A DNA stretch of 48,260 bases from Acidimicrobiaceae bacterium (GTDB lineage Bacteria; Actinomycetota; Acidimicrobiia; Acidimicrobiales; RAAP-2), in the NCBI GenBank assembly GCA_003138815.1, contig PLHD01000027.1, positions 1 to 48,260 of the forward strand, in the 5' to 3' direction. Shown piece by piece: positions 31,891 through 40,362 of this stretch. Both the position numbers and the translations under genes were made by a program. The notes beneath the pieces are model-generated. The model was not told where the DNA came from, did not search any database, and worked only from the letters and a program-made list of their open reading frames with translations. Numbering within the stretch: the stretch's first letter is position 1; every line of letters starts with the position of its first letter.

Positions 31891-32855
31891 TGGCGCGTTA
31901 CGCGTCAATCCTCGAACTCATTGGCAACACCCCCGTCGTTGACGTCAGCGCGCTCTCGCCCAAGCCCAACGTCACGGTCCTCGCCAAGCTCGAGGGCCGC
32001 AATCCCGCGGGCTCGGTCAAGGACCGCGTGGCGTTGTCGCTGATCGAGGCGGCTGAGCGCGACGAGATCCTCGTGCCCGGCCGGCCCGATCAGGTGCTTA
32101 TCGAACCGTCGTCGGGCAACACCGGGATCGCCCTGGCTATGATCTGCCGCCTGCGCGGTTACCACCTCAAGGTGGTCCTGCCCTCGAACGTCTCGCCCGA
32201 GCGCCGCCAGCTGCTGCTCGCGTGGGACGCGGAGATCATCGACTCGCCCGGCAGCGAGGGCTCGAACGGCGCCGTGCGCATGGCCCAGAGGCTCAGCAAC
32301 GAACACCCCGAGTGGACCTTCCTCTACCAGTACGCGAATCCGGCCAACCCCTTCGCGCACTACACCACCACCGGACCTGAGATCCTGGCCGACGTCCCCG
32401 AGATAACGCACTTCGTAGCGGGACTGGGCACTTCGGGAACGTTGATGGGCGTGGGCCGGTACCTGAAGGAGAACAAGCCCGGCGTGCAGATCTGGGCCGT
32501 CGAGCCGCCCAGCGGCGAGATGGTCGACGGCCTGCGAAGCCTCGAGGACGGTTACATCCCGCCGATCTTCACCGACAACCGAGGCGCCGAGATGCTGGAC
32601 CGCAAGGTGGTCGTGCGGCCCAAGGAGTCGATCGAGTGGACCCGCAGGATGACCGAAGCCGGGCTCTTCGTGGGAATCTCGTCGGGGGCGGTCATGGCCG
32701 GCGCCGTCAAGTGCGCCAACACGATCCCCGACGACGAGCAGGCCACGATCGTGACGATCGCCAGCGACGACGGCTGGAAGTACCTGTCGACGGGCGCCTG
32801 GAGCGACGACATCGACCTGGTCGTCGAGCGGGCCAAGAAGATCATCTACTTCTAA
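31890..32855 (+). CDS. cysM: CysM, CysO-dependent cysteine synthase
   Basis: A 321-residue PLP enzyme of the fold II cysteine synthase family. The PLP lysine is Lys44 (NPAGSVKDR) and the substrate loop is SSGNTG (74-79). Length and the C-terminal GWKYLSTGAW segment fit M. tuberculosis CysM, which uses O-phosphoserine and thiocarboxylated CysO. The adjacent cysO supports that reaction and not the ordinary O-acetylserine route. The start is GTG, overlapping the cysO stop. Confidence 0.92.
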   Translation: MARYASILELIGNTPVVDVSALSPKPNVTVLAKLEGRNPAGSVKDRVALSLIEAAERDEILVPGRPDQVLIEPSSGNTGIALAMICRLRGYHLKVVLPSNVSPERRQLLLAWDAEIIDSPGSEGSNGAVRMAQRLSNEHPEWTFLYQYANPANPFAHYTTTGPEILADVPEITHFVAGLGTSGTLMGVGRYLKENKPGVQIWAVEPPSGEMVDGLRSLEDGYIPPIFTDNRGAEMLDRKVVVRPKESIEWTRRMTEAGLFVGISSGAVMAGAVKCANTIPDDEQATIVTIASDDGWKYLSTGAWSDDIDLVVERAKKIIYF

Positions 32856-32918
32856 GAGCCCCTCTCCGGGATTCTCCACTACCGTTAACAGGCGACTTTG
32901 CTGCGCTAGAGGAGATGT

Positions 32919-33665
32919 ATGCCACAACTACGGGCCGATGGCCGTACCCCTGATCAGGCCCGCCCGCTCACGTTCGAGCGCGACTTCACCGAGATGGCGG
33001 CGGGCTCGGTGCTCGTGAGCTTCGGAAGGACGCGGGTGCTCTGCACCGCGTCGGTGGAGGAGGACATTCCGCGCTGGCTCAAGGGCAACGGCAAGGGCTG
33101 GGTCACCGCCGAGTACTCGATGCTGCCCGGCTCCACGCCCGAGCGAGCCAACCGCGAGGCCGCCAAGGGCAAGCAGTCGGGGCGCACCCAGGAGATCCAG
33201 CGCCTGATCGGTCGCTCGCTGCGCACCGTGACGCGTCTGGAGATGATGCCCGACGTCCAGATCACCGTCGACTGCGACGTGCTCCAGGCCGACGGGGGAA
33301 CCCGCACCGCGGCGATCTGCGGGGGCTACGTGGCGCTGCACGACGCCATCACCCGGCTGGTGCAGTCGGGCACGCTGCAAGAGCACGCCCTGAGCGACCT
33401 CGTGGCGGCGGTGTCGGTGGGCATCATCGGCGGCGTGGCGATGCTGGACCTGCCCTACGAAGAGGACTCGCGCGCCGACACCGACATGAACGTCGTGATG
33501 ACGGGCTCGGGCCAGTTCGTCGAGGTGCAGGGCACCGCTGAGCAAGAGGCCTTCACCCGAGCCGAACTGGACGCCCTGCTCGACCTCGCCGCGGGCGGCA
33601 TCGCCCAGATCCACGCGGCCCAGCGGGCCGTGCTGATAACGCCGCCGGCCCCGCGGCCCCGGTGA
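32919..33665 (+). CDS. rph: Ribonuclease PH
   Basis: A 248-residue phosphorolytic 3'-to-5' exoribonuclease that trims tRNA ends. Typical segments are [49 protein letters not shown] and [20 protein letters not shown] lies 4 bases before ATG 32919. It is followed by rdgB with a 4-base overlap, a pairing common in bacteria. Confidence 0.95.
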   Translation: MPQLRADGRTPDQARPLTFERDFTEMAAGSVLVSFGRTRVLCTASVEEDIPRWLKGNGKGWVTAEYSMLPGSTPERANREAAKGKQSGRTQEIQRLIGRSLRTVTRLEMMPDVQITVDCDVLQADGGTRTAAICGGYVALHDAITRLVQSGTLQEHALSDLVAAVSVGIIGGVAMLDLPYEEDSRADTDMNVVMTGSGQFVEVQGTAEQEAFTRAELDALLDLAAGGIAQIHAAQRAVLITPPAPRPR

Positions 33666-34246
33666 GCACCTTCGTCCTCGCCACCGCCAATCCCGACAAG
33701 GCCACCGAGATGCGAGAGATACTTGCACCCCTCGGCGTCGAACTCTTGGCCCGTCCCGACCACGTCGCGGACGTCGACGAGACCGAGGACACCCTCGAGG
33801 GTAACGCCCTGCTCAAGGCCCGAGCGCTCGTCGAGGCGACCGGGCGAGCGGCCATCGCCGACGACACGGGGCTCTTCGTCGACGCGCTCGGCGGCCGTCC
33901 GGGCGTGCATAGCGCGAGGTACGCCGGTGAGGAGGCGAGTTACGCCGACAACGTCGACCGGCTGCTCAGCGAGCTCGCGTCGGTCGAGGCGCCGCGCACC
34001 GCGCGCTTCGTGACGGCAATCGTTGTCGCCTATCCCGGCGGCGACTGGTTCGGCGTCGAGGGGGTGCTCGAGGGAACGATCACGACCAGCCCCCGGGGCG
34101 GCGGTGGGTTCGGGTACGACCCGGTCTTTTCGCCCAGCGACGAGGACGGTCGCACGCTCGCCCAGATGACTCCCGAGCAGAAGAACGCCGTGTCGCATCG
34201 GGGCCGGGCCCTTCGGGCGCTGGCTGAGAAACTTGGCGCAGAATAA
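33662..34246 (+). CDS. rdgB: RdgB/HAM1 non-canonical purine NTP pyrophosphatase
   Basis: A 194-residue house-cleaning enzyme that removes ITP, dITP and XTP. Family motifs are [12 protein letters not shown] at the start, [28 protein letters not shown] with catalytic Asp and [21 protein letters not shown] and the final [14 protein letters not shown] 33662 overlaps the rph stop, so translation is coupled. Confidence 0.95.
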   Translation: MSTFVLATANPDKATEMREILAPLGVELLARPDHVADVDETEDTLEGNALLKARALVEATGRAAIADDTGLFVDALGGRPGVHSARYAGEEASYADNVDRLLSELASVEAPRTARFVTAIVVAYPGGDWFGVEGVLEGTITTSPRGGGGFGYDPVFSPSDEDGRTLAQMTPEQKNAVSHRGRALRALAEKLGAE

Positions 34247-34249
34247 GTC

Positions 34250-34276
34250 AGTTCACCCAAAGTTCACCTTTAGGGT
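34250..34276 (+). promoter_or_regulatory. Direct repeats and -10 box before the Lon-domain gene
   Basis: AGTTCACC occurs twice, 11 bases apart (34250-34257 and 34261-34268), about one helical turn. A TAGGGT -10 box (34271-34276) follows and ends 6 bases before the GTG start. The repeats occupy the -35 region and could bind an activator or repressor; transcription would be leaderless. Confidence 0.5.
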
Positions 34277-34282
34277 GGAAGA

Positions 34283-34924
34283 GTGATCAGTCGAGAGTTG
34301 CCAATGTTCCCCCTGGGGATGGTGGTCTTTCCCCATCAGCAGGTTGGTCTCTGCGTCTTCGAGCCGCGCTACCAGCGCATGTTGTCCGACCTCGACGGCG
34401 AGCGCCGTTTCGGCACCAGCCTCATCGCCCGCGGTTCGGAGGTCGGTGGCGGCGACGAGCGTCTCCCGATCGGCACCATCGTGGAAATACTGGCGTCCCA
34501 GGTGCTCGCCGACGGAAAGACGCTCTTGCTGGTCGAAGGGGTCAGCTGCGTCGAAGTGACCCAGTGGCTCCCGGAGACCCCGTATCCGCGCGCCGTCGTG
34601 CGTGAGCGCAGGTGCCTGCAGTGCGAGCTGGAGCCGGCTCTGCTCAAGTCAACCCAGTCGGCGGTACGCGCGCTGCGCGCGCTCCAGAGCGAGTTCAACG
34701 CCGATGAGTGCATCCGGACGAACTGCGAGATGGACGCCGATCCGCGGGTGCGCAGCTGGCAGCTCTGCTCGATGACGCCGATGTCGACGCTGGACCAGTT
34801 CAAGGTCTTGAGCCTGGTCAACCCCAACGACCGCCTGCGGCTGCTCGCCGAGATCTGCTGCGAGCGCTACGGCGACTACCAGCGGATGCTGGCGTTGGAC
34901 CTGGCGCCCGGGCCGATGAACTAA
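34283..34924 (+). CDS. Lon substrate-binding (LAN) domain protein
   Basis: A 213-residue protein consisting of the N-terminal domain of Lon proteases without ATPase or protease parts. The start ELPMFPLGMVVFPHQQVGL and FEPRYQRMLSDL are diagnostic. The second half is helical with several cysteines. Such proteins are widespread and probably bind protein substrates; no partner is known. The stop overlaps the convergent FKBP gene by 4 bases. Confidence 0.88.
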   Translation: MISRELPMFPLGMVVFPHQQVGLCVFEPRYQRMLSDLDGERRFGTSLIARGSEVGGGDERLPIGTIVEILASQVLADGKTLLLVEGVSCVEVTQWLPETPYPRAVVRERRCLQCELEPALLKSTQSAVRALRALQSEFNADECIRTNCEMDADPRVRSWQLCSMTPMSTLDQFKVLSLVNPNDRLRLLAEICCERYGDYQRMLALDLAPGPMN

Positions 34925-35292
34925 CGGAGCTCGATCAGGTCGACCACGAAGATCAGCGTCTCGCCGGGCGCGATGACACCGCCGGCGCCCTGGTCGCCGT
35001 AGCCCAGGTGCGAGGGAATGACGAGGCGACGTCGCCCGCCGATCCTCATTCCGATCACGCCCTGGTCCCACCCGGAGATGACGTAGCCGGCGCCGAGCGG
35101 GAATGAGAACGTGTCGCCGCGATTCCACGAGGCGTCGAACTCCTCGCCCGTGGACGCGGCGACGCCTACGTAGTGGACGACGGCGGTCTGTCCGGCCAGC
35201 GCCTCGGAACCCGTTCCCACGACGATCTCTTCGATGATGAGGTCGTCGGGAGCGGAACCGACGTGGGGTTCGACAAGTGGCTTTTCGGTCAT
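34921..35292 (-). CDS. FKBP-type peptidyl-prolyl isomerase
   Basis: A 123-residue cytoplasmic FKBP domain with GQTAVVHYVGVAASTGEEFDAS (read as the family's first strands), FPLGAGYVISGWDQGV, GGRRRLVIPSHLGYGDQG and TLIFVVDLIEL. The aromatic pocket residues (Tyr, Phe, Trp, Tyr) are all present, so isomerase activity is expected. No signal peptide. A TAAGGT box lies 8 bases before the ATG. Confidence 0.93.
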   Translation of the reverse strand: MTEKPLVEPHVGSAPDDLIIEEIVVGTGSEALAGQTAVVHYVGVAASTGEEFDASWNRGDTFSFPLGAGYVISGWDQGVIGMRIGGRRRLVIPSHLGYGDQGAGGVIAPGETLIFVVDLIELR

Positions 35293-35369
35293 GGTGAAAA
35301 ACCTTAGTCCGCTCCGCGAACTGGATTTTTCCGACGGGGGACCGGCGCACCGCGGGCTCCGGGCGTTCG

Positions 35370-36671
35370 CTACAGCAGTCCGAGGGTCGCGGGGAGCAGG
35401 AAGAGGCCGAAGATGATCACGCCAAGGCAGAGAGCGGTCGATACGAAGCGCCGCGCGCCACGCATGCGGTACTCGCTCGGGAGCGCGCGCCTCTCGAGGA
35501 CGAGCAGGAAGCCCAGCACGATGGGCAGGACCAGCGTATTCATCACCTCCACGTCGATCACGAGGTTCACCAGGTTGAGGCTCAGCAGCACGACGACCGC
35601 CCCGAGGACGTGGGCCAGGCCGTAGGTGACGTAGAACTTCGCGGTCTGGCGGTTGGGTCGCTCGTTGAGCGAGTGCTTCCACCCGAACACCTCGGAGATC
35701 CCCCACGCTCCGGCCAGCGAGGCCACCAGCGCCGCCACCAGCGCCGCGCCGAGGACCGCCGCGCCCAGGAGCACCTTGGCCCCGAGCGCCCCGAGGTACG
35801 GGTTGAGCGCCGTGGACATCTCGGTCACGGTCGCCAGGGGAGCGCCCGGATGGGTGCGTCCCACCGTGGCGGCGAACAGCACGACCATGAAGATCATGAT
35901 CAGTTGGGTCAGGACCGCTCCGAACGCCGTGTCGCGGCGCTCGGAGCGCAGATCGATCGGGCGCAGTCCCTTGTCGACAACGGCACCCTGCTGGTAGAAG
36001 ATCATCCACGGCATGATCACCGCGCCGACGTTGGCCGCCAGCAGCAGGACGTAGGAGCTCTTTTCCAACGGCATGTGAACGAGGCCATGGGCCATGGCGT
36101 GCAGGTTCGGGTGGGCCATGATCACGGCGGGTATGAAGATGAGCTCGGCCAGACCCAGGGCGATGCCGATTCGTTCAACGCGCTGATAGCTGCCGGTGAG
36201 CGCGATGCCGATCAGGAACGCCGTGGCCACCGGAACGCTCAGCGAGCGGGGGATTCCGAAGAGTTCGCCGACCCCGGCCACACCGGCGAACTCGGTCAGC
36301 AGCGCCCCGACGCTGCACGCGAAGAGGGTGCCGGCCGAGAGGAGTGCCCACCTCGGTCCGAAGTGCTCACGGATGAGCGCTCCGTGACCCTTGTGCGTCA
36401 GAATTCCCAGGCGAACCGTCATCTCCTGGACGATGTACAGGATGGGGATGAGGACCAGTTGCGGCAGCACCATCTGATAGCCCCACCGCGAGCCGGACTG
36501 CGCGGCGGTGATCAGGCTCCCGGCGTCGGTGTCGGCCAGCATGACGACCAGGCCCGGCCCGGCGATAACCAGCGCCAGGCCAATCACGCGTCGACGAACT
36601 TTTCGGCTTGTGGGCGTCTCCGCGCTGCTCAGAGCGCTTCGCGTCTTGTTGACCTCGTTGTCATGCTCCAT
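35370..36671 (-). CDS. NRAMP-family divalent metal transporter with divergent metal site
   Basis: A 433-residue membrane protein with 11 predicted helices, related to MntH. In known manganese/iron NRAMPs helix 1 has DPGN and helix 6 has MPH. Here helix 1 reads DTDAGSLITA (Asp49-Ala50-Gly51-Ser52) and helix 6 reads VIMPWM (Met220-Pro221-Trp222). The Asp and Met that touch the metal are kept but the Asn and His are lost, so metal choice or proton coupling may differ. GAGG lies before the ATG. It is a single-gene unit between two minus-strand genes. Confidence 0.88.
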   Translation of the reverse strand: MEHDNEVNKTRSALSSAETPTSRKVRRRVIGLALVIAGPGLVVMLADTDAGSLITAAQSGSRWGYQMVLPQLVLIPILYIVQEMTVRLGILTHKGHGALIREHFGPRWALLSAGTLFACSVGALLTEFAGVAGVGELFGIPRSLSVPVATAFLIGIALTGSYQRVERIGIALGLAELIFIPAVIMAHPNLHAMAHGLVHMPLEKSSYVLLLAANVGAVIMPWMIFYQQGAVVDKGLRPIDLRSERRDTAFGAVLTQLIMIFMVVLFAATVGRTHPGAPLATVTEMSTALNPYLGALGAKVLLGAAVLGAALVAALVASLAGAWGISEVFGWKHSLNERPNRQTAKFYVTYGLAHVLGAVVVLLSLNLVNLVIDVEVMNTLVLPIVLGFLLVLERRALPSEYRMRGARRFVSTALCLGVIIFGLFLLPATLGLL

Positions 36672-36723
36672 CGACCTCGATCAGTCTGACAGACGGGTTC
36701 CCCGGCGTGGTCCCGAATCCAGA

Positions 36724-36767
36724 AACGTGGCCCCGGCGCCACTGGATCGCTGCGCCGGGGCCACGTT
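36724..36767 (-). terminator. Perfect 16-bp hairpin terminator after the helicase gene
   Basis: Arms AACGTGGCCCCGGCGC and its exact complement enclose a 12-base loop, 80 bases past the helicase stop. The minus-strand exit is TCTGGATTC, so there is no real U-tract. Confidence 0.75.
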
Positions 36768-36847
36768 CATGGTGACTCACGACTTGACTGGACCGCCTTG
36801 GCTGGTCGATTCCCGGCGTTCAGTCTTTCACCGGCCGCGGTTGTCCG

Positions 36848-38557
36848 TTAGCGACGCTGGCGGCCGCCACCGACGACGCGGACGTGGCGCGCTTCGCGAC
36901 CCTTGGGACCCGAGGCCTCCTCGAAGGTGATCTTCTGGCCCTGGGTCAGTGACTTGAAGCCGTCTCCCTCGATGCTCGAGAAGTGAATGAAGAGGTCGTC
37001 GCCCTTCTCGTCGCTCGCGAAGCCGAAGCCCTTGGAGTCGTTGAAGAAACTGACGACGGCTTCCTTGCCACCTTGGCTGGAGCGCGGAGTCGTGCCCCGG
37101 TCGTTGAAGCGTGGCTCCTGGCGTTCGTTGCCCCGCTCGGGCCGGGCCGTGCGCTCGGTGCGGTCCACGGAGGTGCGATCGCTGCGAGGTGCGCGGTCGG
37201 CGAAGGTGCGCTCGGGACGCGCGCCGCGGTCGGGCGCGGCGCCACGGGGGGCGAAGGTGCGCTCGGGACGCGCGGCGCGGTCTGGACGCTCGGAGTAGCT
37301 GCGCTCGCGCGGCTCTCGACGCTCAAAGCTGCGCGGACCACGGTCGTGGTCGCGCGGCGTGGAGCGCTCGGAGCGACCCTTGCCGCCTCGGTCGTCCAGG
37401 CGCTCGGAGGCGACGGCGTCGTCGACGGCACCCAGGCGAATGGCCGGGGCGTCCTCTCTCGATTCGATCGACATGGGCACGCCGAGGGCCCTCTGGAGGC
37501 GCTTGACCTGGCCGATGACGTCTTCGCCCACGAGCGAGATGACCGCGCCCGTCGCACCGGCGCGGCCTGTGCGGCCGGAACGGTGGAGGTAGTCGGTCGC
37601 CTGGGCCGGCGGGTCGTAGTGCACGACAACGGGCATCAAGTCGATGTGGATCCCGCGGGCGGCGACGTCGGTGGCGACCAGGACGCGGACCTGACCGCTC
37701 TTTACGCTGCGCAGGGCGCGCTCGCGCTGGGCCTGGGTGCGGTCACCGTGCAGCGGCACCGCGGAGATGCCGCGCTCTTCGAGCTGGCGCGCGAGCCGGT
37801 CGGCCCCGTGCTTGGTGCGGGTGAAGATGATGGCGCGGTCGTACTCCTCGGCGATGTCGGCCGTGAACTGGGGACGCTGCTCGCGTGGCACGCGCCAGAA
37901 GTAGTGGTCGACATCGCTCGGGGCCTCTTCGCCCACCACGTCGTGAATGGCGGCGTCGTGGGTGAACTCCTTGACGAGCGACTTGATGTCGGGGGCCATG
38001 GTGGCCGAGAACAGCATCACGTGACGGTCACGGTTGGTCGCGCCGATGATCCGCCGCACGGCGGGCAGGAAGCCCATGTCGGCCATGCGGTCGGCTTCGT
38101 CGACGACCACGGTCATCACCGACGAGAGGTCGAGGGCGCGCTGTTCGAGCATGTCTTCGAGGCGTCCCGGGCAGGCCACGACGACGTCGACGCCGTAGTT
38201 GAGAGCCTTGCGGGCGATGTTGTACGAGGTGCCACCGTAGATGCAGATGACGCGCCGACCACGGTCGTCGGTGAGGTTGGCCAGTTCCTTCTGGACTTGG
38301 GCGGCGAGCTCGCGCGTCGGCACGAGCACCAGCGCCACGGGCTTGCGGGGCTGGGCCTTGGTGAGACGGGCCATCAGCGGCAGGCCGAAGGCCAGGGTCT
38401 TTCCCGAGCCGGTGACGGCTTTGCCGACGACGTCGCGTCCGGCGAGGGCGTCGGGAATGGACGCCTCTTGAATGGGGAATGCTTCGGTGATGCCGCGGGC
38501 AGCGAGGCGTTCCACGAGGTTCTGGGGCACGCCGAGGTCGGCAAAGGACATAGACAT
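36848..38557 (-). CDS. DEAD-box RNA helicase fused to a cold-shock domain
   Basis: A 569-residue protein with three parts. Residues 1-375 are a DEAD-box helicase: Q-motif Gln30, Walker A AVTGSGKT (47-54), DEAD (153-156), SAT (184-186), HRSGRTGRAG (325-334). Residues 385-495 are an Arg/Glu/Pro-rich linker with repeats like RPERTFA. Residues 498-562 are a cold-shock domain with the RNA-binding motifs KGFGFA and DLFIHF. The combination would unwind and hold RNA, as CspA and CsdA do as separate proteins in E. coli. ATG 38557 has TAGGAG 4 bases upstream, behind a hairpin. It stands downstream of tRNA-Leu on the same strand. Confidence 0.93.
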   Translation of the reverse strand: MSMSFADLGVPQNLVERLAARGITEAFPIQEASIPDALAGRDVVGKAVTGSGKTLAFGLPLMARLTKAQPRKPVALVLVPTRELAAQVQKELANLTDDRGRRVICIYGGTSYNIARKALNYGVDVVVACPGRLEDMLEQRALDLSSVMTVVVDEADRMADMGFLPAVRRIIGATNRDRHVMLFSATMAPDIKSLVKEFTHDAAIHDVVGEEAPSDVDHYFWRVPREQRPQFTADIAEEYDRAIIFTRTKHGADRLARQLEERGISAVPLHGDRTQAQRERALRSVKSGQVRVLVATDVAARGIHIDLMPVVVHYDPPAQATDYLHRSGRTGRAGATGAVISLVGEDVIGQVKRLQRALGVPMSIESREDAPAIRLGAVDDAVASERLDDRGGKGRSERSTPRDHDRGPRSFERREPRERSYSERPDRAARPERTFAPRGAAPDRGARPERTFADRAPRSDRTSVDRTERTARPERGNERQEPRFNDRGTTPRSSQGGKEAVVSFFNDSKGFGFASDEKGDDLFIHFSSIEGDGFKSLTQGQKITFEEASGPKGREARHVRVVGGGRQRR

Positions 38558-38567
38558 ATGACTCCTA

Positions 38568-38629
38568 CGAGTTGAGATGAGCCCAACTCGATATGTCATG
38601 GTCGAATCGGTCTCCACCGCAATATGCGG
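38568..38629 (-). promoter_or_regulatory. Structured 5' leader of the helicase gene
   Basis: A 7-bp stem (CGAGTTG/CAACTCG, 38568-38590) ends right before the TAGGAG ribosome-binding site, and a second small palindrome (CCGCA/TGCGG, 38617-38629) lies further upstream. Such leaders occur on cold-induced helicase and csp genes; regulation here is inferred. Confidence 0.4.
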
Positions 38630-38694
38630 CAAAACAGTGAATACAACGCTAGCAGAGGACCCGCACATTAGCGAATCTATTCTGGAGAACTTCG

Positions 38695-38774
38695 TGCGGG
38701 CGGAGGGACTCGAACCCACACTCCTTAGAACTGGTACCTAAAACCAGCGCGTCTGCCAATTCCGCCACGCCCGC
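38695..38774 (-). tRNA. trnL: tRNA-Leu (anticodon UAG)
   Basis: The acceptor stem GCGGGCG pairs with CGCCCGC, followed by discriminator A. The anticodon loop TTTAGGT sits in a CTGGT/ACCAG stem, giving UAG, which reads CUN Leu codons. The T-arm is GGGTTCGAGTCCC. A variable arm is present, but at 80 nt this is short for a class II tRNA. CCA is not encoded. Confidence 0.95.
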
Positions 38775-38784
38775 AAGTGTGCCC

Positions 38785-38790
38785 ATTCTA
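38785..38790 (-). promoter_or_regulatory. -10 box of the tRNA-Leu promoter
   Basis: TAGAAT on the minus strand, 10 bases before the tRNA 5' end. The -35 is poor. Confidence 0.4.
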
Positions 38791-38824
38791 CGCGCTCTGG
38801 TGGGGGCTTCGCAGTCCCGCACGG

Positions 38825-38830
38825 TAGATT
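38825..38830 (+). promoter_or_regulatory. -10 box of a probable leaderless promoter (clpP)
   Basis: TAGATT ends 6 bases before the ATG at 38837, without a Shine-Dalgarno sequence. Confidence 0.5.
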
Positions 38831-38836
38831 GGTCGC

Positions 38837-39424
38837 ATGATTAACTCCTCCATGGCCGAAGGATTCGGCGCCAACGATCTAAACCAACGTCTCTTGCGCG
38901 AGCGCATCGTCTTCCTGGGCTCCGTAGTGGACCAGAACACGGCGAACCGGATCTGCGCCGAGCTGCTGCTGCTCGAAGCCGAGGACCGTGACCGGGACAT
39001 CAGCCTCTACATCAACTCACCTGGTGGCTCGGTCTACGACGGCCTGGCCATCTACGACACGATGCAGTACGTCAACTGCGACATTCGCACGATCTGCCTG
39101 GGCATGGCGGCCTCGATGGGGCAGTTCCTGCTCTGCGCGGGTACCCACGGCAAGCGCTTCTCGCTGCCGCACAGCCGCATCCTGATGCACCAGCCCTCGA
39201 TGGGCGGCATGCAGGGGCAGGCCTCGGATATCGCGATCCAGGCCGAGCAGATCGGCTACTCGAAGCGGATGCTCGCCGAGCGCATCGCCTTCCACACCGG
39301 ACAGGACGTCGAGCGCATCGAGGCCGACTCGGACCGCGACCGCTGGTTCACGGCGCAGGAAGCGCTGGAGTACGGCTTCATCGATGCCGTCATCGACCGT
39401 TCGGCGCTGCGCCAAGGAGCCTAG
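38837..39424 (+). CDS. clpP: ClpP, ATP-dependent Clp protease proteolytic subunit
   Basis: A 195-residue serine peptidase with the triad Ser93 ([11 protein letters not shown]), His118 (RILMHQP) and Asp168 (DSDRDRW). The oxyanion/tetradecamer motif INSPGGSV is intact. clpP usually neighbours clpX, tig or a second clpP; here none of these is adjacent. Instead its stop overlaps, as TAGTG, the start of an ABC-2 permease gene. It appears leaderless. Actinobacteria often have two ClpP types; the other is not in this window. Confidence 0.95.
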   Translation: MINSSMAEGFGANDLNQRLLRERIVFLGSVVDQNTANRICAELLLLEAEDRDRDISLYINSPGGSVYDGLAIYDTMQYVNCDIRTICLGMAASMGQFLLCAGTHGKRFSLPHSRILMHQPSMGGMQGQASDIAIQAEQIGYSKRMLAERIAFHTGQDVERIEADSDRDRWFTAQEALEYGFIDAVIDRSALRQGA

Positions 39425-40362
39425 TGAGCGACGCTACGTCGACGGGAGTCGAACGACGCCCAATTGAGGACTACCCGGTGCGCGTGGTCAGCGCTCGGCC
39501 GGGCCTGTCGACCCGGCTGCGCAATCTCGCGGACCGCCGCGAGCTGCTGACGAGCCTCGTCTCGTCGGACATCCGCATCAAGTACAAGAACTCGGCGCTG
39601 GGCATCTTCTGGTCGATGCTGTCGCCGGCTTCGACGCTGGCGATCTACTACCTAGTCTTCTCCTTCTTCTTGAAGAACGGCATCCCGAACTTCGTGATCT
39701 ACCTCTTCTCGGGACTGCTGGTCTGGAACATGTTCCAGAACTCGATCAACGCGGCGACCGGCGTCATCGTCGACCGGGCCCAGCTGGTGAAGAAGGTTTC
39801 GTTCCCGCGCGAGATCCTGGCCCTGGCGAACGTGGGCGCCGCGGTCGTCTACTTCGCCATCCAGCTCGGCGTGCTGGCGATCTTCCTGCTCGCCGTTGGC
39901 CACCAGCCGGCGTGGGGCTACCTGTGGATCCTGCCCATCTCCTTCGTGGCGCTCTACCTCTTCACCGCGTCGGTGGCGATGGTGATGTCGGCGATCACCG
40001 TGTACCTGCGCGACATGAAGCACCTGATGGAGGTGCTGTTGATGCTGTGGTTCTGGCTGACGCCGGTGGTGTACACGTACGAGAACTCGCTGGCGGCTCC
40101 GCTGCACCGCCACGGGATAGCGGCCATCTACTTCCTCAACCCCATCACGATGATCGTGCTCACGTTCCAGCGGGTCTTCTACGTCTCGACCACCGTCCGT
40201 TCGACCGTGTCTCCCACCACCGTTCTGCACATCCTGCCGACCTGGCCGGTCTCGACCTACTTCTACTTCAACCTCGCGCTCGCCGGGCTCATGATCGTGC
40301 TCTTCTTGGTGTCGGTGACGATCTTCGGCCGCCTCGAAGGAAACTTCGAGTCGGAGCTCTGA
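39424..40362 (+). CDS. ABC-2 type polysaccharide export permease (Wzm-like)
   Basis: A 312-residue permease with six membrane helices and a cytoplasmic N-terminal helix. Features are LTSLVSSDIRIKYKNSALGIFWSM (read as the family's opening in two parts), VKKVSFPREILALANV and the loop ITVYLRDMKHLMEV, as in exporters of O-antigen, teichoic acid and other cell-surface glycans. GTG 39424 overlaps the clpP stop, and its stop overlaps the ATPase ATG (TGATG), so three genes are translationally coupled. Confidence 0.92.
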   Translation: MSDATSTGVERRPIEDYPVRVVSARPGLSTRLRNLADRRELLTSLVSSDIRIKYKNSALGIFWSMLSPASTLAIYYLVFSFFLKNGIPNFVIYLFSGLLVWNMFQNSINAATGVIVDRAQLVKKVSFPREILALANVGAAVVYFAIQLGVLAIFLLAVGHQPAWGYLWILPISFVALYLFTASVAMVMSAITVYLRDMKHLMEVLLMLWFWLTPVVYTYENSLAAPLHRHGIAAIYFLNPITMIVLTFQRVFYVSTTVRSTVSPTTVLHILPTWPVSTYFYFNLALAGLMIVLFLVSVTIFGRLEGNFESEL

